A stretch of DNA of 17,916 bases from QYQD01 sp040755415 (GTDB taxonomy: Bacteria > Desulfobacterota > QYQD01): positions 1 through 17,916 of the forward strand of contig JBFMAZ010000117.1 of assembly GCA_040755415.1 (NCBI GenBank), written 5' to 3'. The position numbers were made by a program, and so were the translations under genes. The stretch's first letter is position 1. Every line of letters starts with the position of its first letter. Of this stretch, positions 15,255-17,916 are shown piece by piece. Under the pieces are notes generated by a model. It made no database searches and had not been told where the DNA came from. It saw only the letters and a list, made by a program, of their open reading frames with translations.

Positions 15255-15827
15255 TTAGGTATCAAGCCTATAATACACATAGTCAGCTATCCTTGCAGGC
15301 TTAAATTCGGCGTGGTATCGGATCATTTGTTCTGTGAAAAGGTCGAGACCCTTTGTGCCTGTATCTTCGGAATTACTAGAATCATTTATGTCGAACGAAA
15401 CATCAGGAATCTGATTTAACTCCTGATTGAGCCTTTTAATATAATTATCGACAGGTTCCTCAGCGTTAAATATGTCTTCATCGTAATAAAAGCCTGATTT
15501 GCTTTTGCGTTTGACATATACCAACTTACTGATTTCAAGATTGATTTGCTTCGCGATGCGAAGCAGGAAGACTCCCTCGATTATAATCGCTCCTGATACT
15601 TTCCGTATTTCACTCGCGAGGTCCGAGTATCGGAGATGATCGAGATAAGATCCCCGTTGCTTGTTCAAAAAATCATCAATGCTAAAAACGGGGATTCTTA
15701 GAACATCACCGATTTTCTTTGCCAGATCTGTTTTTCCCGAACCGTCGACTCCGTCGATTCCGATTACGGTCGCGATTTGATAAGCTATGCGATTCTCGAG
15801 TTCTCTTATTAGCTCCGAACTAGTCAT
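15255..15827 (-). CDS. Uridine-kinase-like P-loop protein
   Basis: From ATG 15827 this is a 190-residue NTPase resembling the uridine kinase/phosphoribulokinase group: Walker A GVDGSGKT (26-33), the SIDDFL motif (49-54) where the nucleoside-binding aspartate lies in uridine kinases, the IIIEGVFLL strand (81-89) and a closing MIRYHAEFKPARIADYVY (168-185). It probably phosphorylates a small nucleoside-like substrate; the specificity is unknown. The frame is open to 15932, but the upstream codons coincide with a better-supported small ORF in another frame. The codon after GGAGTTT is therefore preferred. A start at 15839 is possible. The gene is richer in A+T than its neighbours, a hint of acquisition. 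Confidence 0.75.
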   Translation of the reverse strand: MTSSELIRELENRIAYQIATVIGIDGVDGSGKTDLAKKIGDVLRIPVFSIDDFLNKQRGSYLDHLRYSDLASEIRKVSGAIIIEGVFLLRIAKQINLEISKLVYVKRKSKSGFYYDEDIFNAEEPVDNYIKRLNQELNQIPDVSFDINDSSNSEDTGTKGLDLFTEQMIRYHAEFKPARIADYVYYRLDT

Positions 15828-15978
15828 AAACTCCAACATGTGTTTTGGTACCTGACAAGGTATTTTCCAGTTTCTGTATATCTCCGCGAGTTGGAAGGAA
15901 CCCCTCTGGGGTTTCTTCACGGCAAGAAGCATTCGGTTTTTTCACTTCCTCGCTTAGCGCAACATATTTATATTCCAT
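15820..15978 (-). CDS. Small 52-residue ORF overlapping the kinase start
   Basis: The ORF runs from ATG 15978 to TAG 15820-15822, with AAGGA eight bases ahead of the ATG. It begins MEYKYVALSEEVKKPNASC and ends in LSGTKTHVGVYD. Its last eight bases overlap the start of the kinase gene (ATG within TATGACTAG), the pattern expected for translational coupling. It is hydrophilic, with no membrane segment, and I do not recognise it. It may be a real small protein or a leader ORF. The long upstream extension of the kinase frame lies in the same DNA in another frame and has no ribosome site. Confidence 0.5.
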   Translation of the reverse strand: MEYKYVALSEEVKKPNASCREETPEGFLPTRGDIQKLENTLSGTKTHVGVYD

Positions 15979-16029
15979 TTAAAATATCCTTGACAAGCTT
16001 TTTCTGGGCGTTTACTTCTTCTTGGTGAA

Positions 16030-16614
16030 ATGATGGACTTAGAGGAAAAGAAAAAGCAACTTCGGGCGCTATACGACGAGTATGAGGAAGGTGTGGCTGA
16101 GTTTAAGAAGGCAGCGGCGTGTGAGCCGGGGTGTGCGGACTGCTGCATAGGTGTGGGCGATGTTGACATTACTACCCTGGAGGGGGTCATTATCCGGGAG
16201 CGGATGGATACGTTTGACAAGACGCTTCAGACCGAGATAAAGGCCGGGCTGGCGCAGAACAAGGCGGAAAGGGAACAGGGAAGACTTTCCCGCTGCGCCT
16301 TTCTTAGGGCGGACAAGAGGTGCATGATCTATGATATTCGCCCTTTCAGTTGCCGCCAGCTTTATTCGGTCAAAAGATGCAACGGCGCACCGCCCACCAT
16401 TCACCGTCAGGCCGTGAATCTGGCCAGGCAGACTGTAGATAAAATGCAGCGGCTTGACTTTGGCGGGTATTCCGGGCATATCAGTTACATCCTCTATTTA
16501 CTGGATAAAGAAGACTTCAGAAGGCGGTATCTGCACGGTAAATCTGATCCCCGAAAGATAGTGGATTTTGGGCGAAGACATGGGATAGTCATTAATCGTT
16601 TTGTCTCCGGCTGA
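16030..16614 (+). CDS. YkgJ-type cysteine-cluster protein
   Basis: This 194-residue protein has the CxxxCxxCC cluster (C31, C35, C38, C39 in CEPGCADCC), further cysteines C89 and C98, the family motif YDIRPFSCR (101-109) with C108, and C117. These are marks of the YkgJ/UPF0153 group (CxxCxxCC), predicted to bind zinc or an iron-sulfur cluster. The biochemical role is unknown. Tandem ATG codons at 16030 and 16033 make the exact start ambiguous by one residue, and the ribosome site is weak. TTGACA at 15990-15995 could be a -35 box, but the matching -10 is poor. The gene is divergent from the kinase/sORF pair, 51 bases away, and is followed by the aroA' leader. Confidence 0.85.
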   Translation: MMDLEEKKKQLRALYDEYEEGVAEFKKAAACEPGCADCCIGVGDVDITTLEGVIIRERMDTFDKTLQTEIKAGLAQNKAEREQGRLSRCAFLRADKRCMIYDIRPFSCRQLYSVKRCNGAPPTIHRQAVNLARQTVDKMQRLDFGGYSGHISYILYLLDKEDFRRRYLHGKSDPRKIVDFGRRHGIVINRFVSG

Positions 16615-16627
16615 GGCTATTTTTTTC

Positions 16628-16656
16628 TTGACAAAGAACGGCCCCTTAGCTATGGT
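16628..16656 (+). promoter_or_regulatory. Sigma-70-type promoter of the aroA' leader
   Basis: A perfect -35 TTGACA (16628-16633) and a -10 TATGGT (16651-16656, 4 of 6 consensus) are separated by 17 bases. Transcription should start near 16663-16665, giving about 22 bases of 5' leader before the leader-peptide ATG. The site is just after the YkgJ-type gene and after a run of seven T. Confidence 0.75.
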
Positions 16657-16685
16657 CAAATTTGTATATAAAGGGGAACCGGACG

Positions 16686-16769
16686 ATGGGAGACAAGGGC
16701 TGCTGTGGTGGGAGATATTATTACTTTTGCTACTATTATACCATGGTCTGCCCATCGTTTTTGGGATAA
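16686..16769 (+). CDS. Tyr/Phe-rich leader peptide of an attenuator
   Basis: The 27-residue peptide runs from ATG 16686 to TAA 16767-16769, with AAGGGG nine bases ahead of the ATG. It reads MGDKGCCGG, then RYYYFCYYYT at residues 10-19, then MVCPSFLG. Six of the eight codons at 11-18 are Tyr (TAT TAT TAC ... TAC TAT TAT), plus one Phe. Such runs of the regulated amino acid are the mark of leader peptides in ribosome-mediated attenuators (compare the Phe-rich pheA leader). The codons after the Tyr run (20-23) form one arm of an RNA stem. Downstream is the first enzyme of an aromatic pathway. The peptide itself probably has no function beyond being translated. Confidence 0.8.
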   Translation: MGDKGCCGGRYYYFCYYYTMVCPSFLG

Positions 16770-16802
16770 TTCTTATAAAATCTTGAGGTCGTGGGCAGGC
16801 CA
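16744..16802 (+). promoter_or_regulatory. Antiterminator stem 1:2 of the attenuator
   Basis: Segment 1 (16744-16755, TGGTCTGCCCAT, inside the leader-peptide codons) pairs with segment 2 (16791-16802, GTGGGCAGGCCA) over 12 uninterrupted base pairs including two G-U pairs. Segment 2 shares 16791-16796 with the 5' arm of the first terminator, so 1:2 and that terminator cannot form together. A ribosome stalled on the first Tyr codons leaves segment 1 free; one moving on to the stop codon covers part of it. Confidence 0.7.
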
Positions 16803-16821
16803 AAAAGCTCACGGCCTTTTT
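16786..16821 (+). terminator. Terminator 1 (segments 2:3) of the aroA' attenuator
   Basis: AGGTCGTGGGC (16786-16796) pairs with GCTCACGGCCT (16807-16817) over 11 continuous base pairs, with two G-U pairs, around a ten-base loop. The stem is followed directly by T at 16817-16821. This is a regular intrinsic terminator shape placed between the leader peptide and aroA'. Confidence 0.75.
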
Positions 16822-16842
16822 ATTTGAAGGAAAAGGCCGTGA
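16809..16842 (+). promoter_or_regulatory. Stem 3:4, competing with both terminators
   Basis: TCACGGCCTTTT (16809-16820) pairs perfectly over 12 bases with AAAAGGCCGTGA (16831-16842), around a ten-base loop. It uses the 3' arm of terminator 1 and the 5' arm of terminator 2, so its formation excludes both. No T-run follows, so it should not terminate transcription. It would accompany stem 1:2 in the read-through state. Confidence 0.7.
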
Positions 16843-16868
16843 CAGAGGAATTCTTCACGGCCTTTTCT
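16829..16868 (+). terminator. Terminator 2 (segments 4:5) of the aroA' attenuator
   Basis: AAAAGGCCGTGA (16831-16842) pairs perfectly with TCACGGCCTTTT (16855-16866), extended by G16830-C16867 and a G-U pair, around a 12-base loop. The 3' side gives TTTTCT. The stem ends five bases before the AAGGAGG ribosome site of aroA', so it could also limit access to that site. It forms only if segment 4 is not taken by segment 3. Confidence 0.7.
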
Positions 16869-16886
16869 ATTGAAGGAGGATAAGAG

Positions 16887-17684
16887 ATGACTGGAAAACA
16901 GATCCGTATGGAGCGCATCTTCAACCGTAATACTAAAAAGACGGTCATTGTCCCCATGGATCATGGAGTGACGGTGGGTCCTATTGAAGGGCTCATCGAC
17001 ATGAAGAAGACCGTTAACGCGGTAGCTTCAGGCGGTGCCAATGCCATCGTCGTGCATAAAGGCATTGTAAGGGCTGGCCACCGTGGGGGAGGAAAGGATG
17101 TGGGTTTGATTATCCACCTTTCGGGCAGTACTACCCTGTCGCCGTATCCCAACGCCAAGACCCTGATCTGTACTGTGGAAGAGGCCATAAAGATGGGTGC
17201 GGATGCGGTCTCCATCCAGGTCAATGTGGGGAACGGCAATGATAACGAGATGCTGAGGGACCTCGGGCAGACGGCCCGGATCGCCAGCGAGTGGGGGATA
17301 CCGCTTCTGGCCATGATGTACCCGCGGGGCGAGAAGATTAAAAATGAATATGATCCAGAGATAATCAGACATGTGGCCAGGCTGGGGGCAGAGCTGGGAG
17401 CGGATATCGTCAAATGTTCTTATACGGGTGATCCAGAGTCTTTCCGGCGGGTGGTAGAGGGGTGTCCGGTTCCTGTGGTTATTGCCGGAGGGCCAAAGAT
17501 GTCCTCGGATCGGGATTTACTGGCGATGGTCAGGGATGCGATAGACGCCGGGGCGTCCGGTCTGTCCATTGGCCGCAATATCTTCCAGCATAAGAATCCG
17601 CAGCACATGACGGCTACGTTGAGCCGTATGGTGCATCGCCGGTATTCAGTAGAAGAGGCCCTAGAATATCTGGGCAAGGAATAG
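16887..17684 (+). CDS. aroA': 2-amino-3,7-dideoxy-D-threo-hept-6-ulosonate synthase (AroA')
   Basis: This 265-residue class I aldolase-fold enzyme matches ADH synthase (the Methanocaldococcus MJ0400 group), which condenses a 6-deoxy-ketohexose phosphate with aspartate semialdehyde. A second enzyme (AroB') then makes 3-dehydroquinate for Phe, Tyr and Trp. Diagnostic are MDHGVTVGPIEGL (24-36), the probable proton-donor tyrosine Y145 in MMYPRG, the Schiff-base lysine K176 in IVKCSYTGD, and the phosphate-binding IAGGPK (199-204) and GLSIGRNIFQ. A fructose-bisphosphate aldolase of the same fold is the main alternative, but the GVTVGPIEGL start favours ADH synthase. The ATG follows AAGGAGG at seven bases. 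Its leader carries a Tyr/Phe attenuator, which independently supports an aromatic role. No aroB' is within the window; repeats follow the gene. Confidence 0.88.
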   Translation: MTGKQIRMERIFNRNTKKTVIVPMDHGVTVGPIEGLIDMKKTVNAVASGGANAIVVHKGIVRAGHRGGGKDVGLIIHLSGSTTLSPYPNAKTLICTVEEAIKMGADAVSIQVNVGNGNDNEMLRDLGQTARIASEWGIPLLAMMYPRGEKIKNEYDPEIIRHVARLGAELGADIVKCSYTGDPESFRRVVEGCPVPVVIAGGPKMSSDRDLLAMVRDAIDAGASGLSIGRNIFQHKNPQHMTATLSRMVHRRYSVEEALEYLGKE

Positions 17685-17695
17685 GTGCCGGTAAA

Positions 17696-17790
17696 GAGGG
17701 CCAAAGTTCAAATTACAAAGCTCAAAGTCCAAATAAATGCCAAATGGCAAAAATCAAACCCGCCTGCGGCGGATTAAAGTTAGAAAAAGG
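17696..17790. repeat. Dispersed CAAAGTTCAAATT repeat with small GC hairpin
   Basis: GGCCAAAGTTCAAATTACAA and the following CTCAAAGTCCAAATAAATGC resemble 3828-3855. A short perfect hairpin CCGCC-TGC-GGCGG lies at 17760-17772. This could terminate aroA' transcription only weakly, since no T-run follows. Confidence 0.65.
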
Positions 17791-17813
17791 GTAACACTTT
17801 AGCTGCTTGAAAA
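17791..17813 (-). repeat. Outer arm of dispersed inverted-repeat element (left half)
   Basis: GTAACACTTTAGCTGCTTGA then AAA is the inverse of 105-127 at 20 of 23 positions and resembles 3866-3888. It stands just before the right 91-bp terminal repeat. Confidence 0.8.
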
Positions 17814-17825
17814 AAGCTGGTCGTC

Positions 17826-17916
17826 CAGAAAGCGGCGCCTCAAAAATCCCCCTTAATCCCCCTTTTTCAAAGGGGGAAACGTCTCTCCTCCCTTTGGAAA
17901 AGGGAGGTTGGGAGGG
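17826..17916. repeat. Right copy of 91-bp terminal direct repeat
   Basis: This block is identical to bases 1-91, reaching the last base of the window. It contains the same two hairpins (CCCCCTTT/AAAGGGGG and CCTCCCTTT/AAAGGGAGG). The exact identity and the exact stop at the fragment edge suggest that assembly ended at this repeat. Confidence 0.95.

Larger units (their letters stand above)
16809..16877 (+). repeat. 23-base direct repeat in the attenuator
   Basis: Bases 16809-16831 (TCACGGCCTTTTTATTTGAA then GGA) and 16855-16877 (TCACGGCCTTTTCTATTGAA then GGA) match at nearly every position. The copies carry segments 3 and 5 plus the following GAAGGA. The second terminator therefore probably arose by duplicating the end of the first, including a ribosome-site-like sequence. 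Confidence 0.85.

Noticed and set aside
15899..15913. AACCCCTCTGGGGTT hairpin as a terminator
   Set aside because: It lies within the 52-codon ORF and has no proper T-run on the relevant strand; probably coincidence.
16601..16786. A 61-codon frame with a Leu-rich membrane-like stretch
   Set aside because: Its Leu run (TTA TTA CTT TTG CTA CTA TTA) is the shifted reading of the Tyr codons in the leader peptide. Its ATG codons have no ribosome site and lie before or inside the predicted promoter, whereas the 27-codon frame has a good ribosome site.
1..17916. A small circular plasmid or phage inferred from the terminal repeats
   Set aside because: There are no replication, partition, mobilisation or virion genes; the content is chromosomal and the repeats belong to a dispersed family.

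Overview
The window looks like chromosomal DNA of an anaerobic, sulfate-reducer-like bacterium (Desulfobacterota or a relative). This is inferred from the gene mix: ClpB, SurE, a bifunctional cysteine enzyme, a DUF169 protein, a PfkB kinase, an HTH plus zinc-ribbon regulator, and the archaeal-type first enzyme of aromatic amino acid synthesis. The intergenic gaps are full of imperfect palindromic repeats. No rRNA, tRNA, CRISPR array, transposase or replication gene was seen.

Layout. Positions 206-3786 (minus strand) carry clpB and surE, separated by a palindromic repeat. Positions 4366-7789 (plus) hold an unrecognised protein gene that overlaps a single ORF joining a PLP-dependent cysteine synthase to a full cysteinyl-tRNA synthetase. 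Positions 8011-10475 (plus) form a close gene cluster: nitroreductase, DUF169 protein, PfkB sugar or nucleoside kinase. Positions 10453-13421 (minus) are a coupled pair: a FapA/DUF342 beta-helix protein and a membrane PAS/ATPase protein that resembles a histidine kinase without its phospho-accepting histidine. Positions 14004-15978 are accessory: a small HTH/zinc-ribbon regulator, a truncated hsdM start behind a four-helix-bundle gene, and a uridine-kinase-like P-loop protein preceded by an overlapping 52-codon ORF. Positions 16030-17684 (plus) carry a YkgJ-type cysteine-cluster protein and the ADH synthase (aroA') gene.

The most interesting object is the 16628-16886 leader of aroA'. It has a good sigma-70-type promoter, a Shine-Dalgarno site, and a 27-codon leader peptide with RYYYFCYYYT in the middle (six Tyr and one Phe within eight codons). 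Five RNA segments follow that can pair only in two mutually exclusive chains: 1:2 plus 3:4, or 2:3 (a terminator) plus 4:5 (a second terminator). This has the form of a ribosome-mediated tyrosine/phenylalanine attenuator controlling entry into the alternative dehydroquinate route of aromatic amino acid synthesis.

The first and last 91 bases are identical, and each end carries a half of the same dispersed palindromic element. The fragment therefore probably starts and stops in two copies of a repeat (or is an assembly circle closed through it). The gene content does not suggest a true small replicon.
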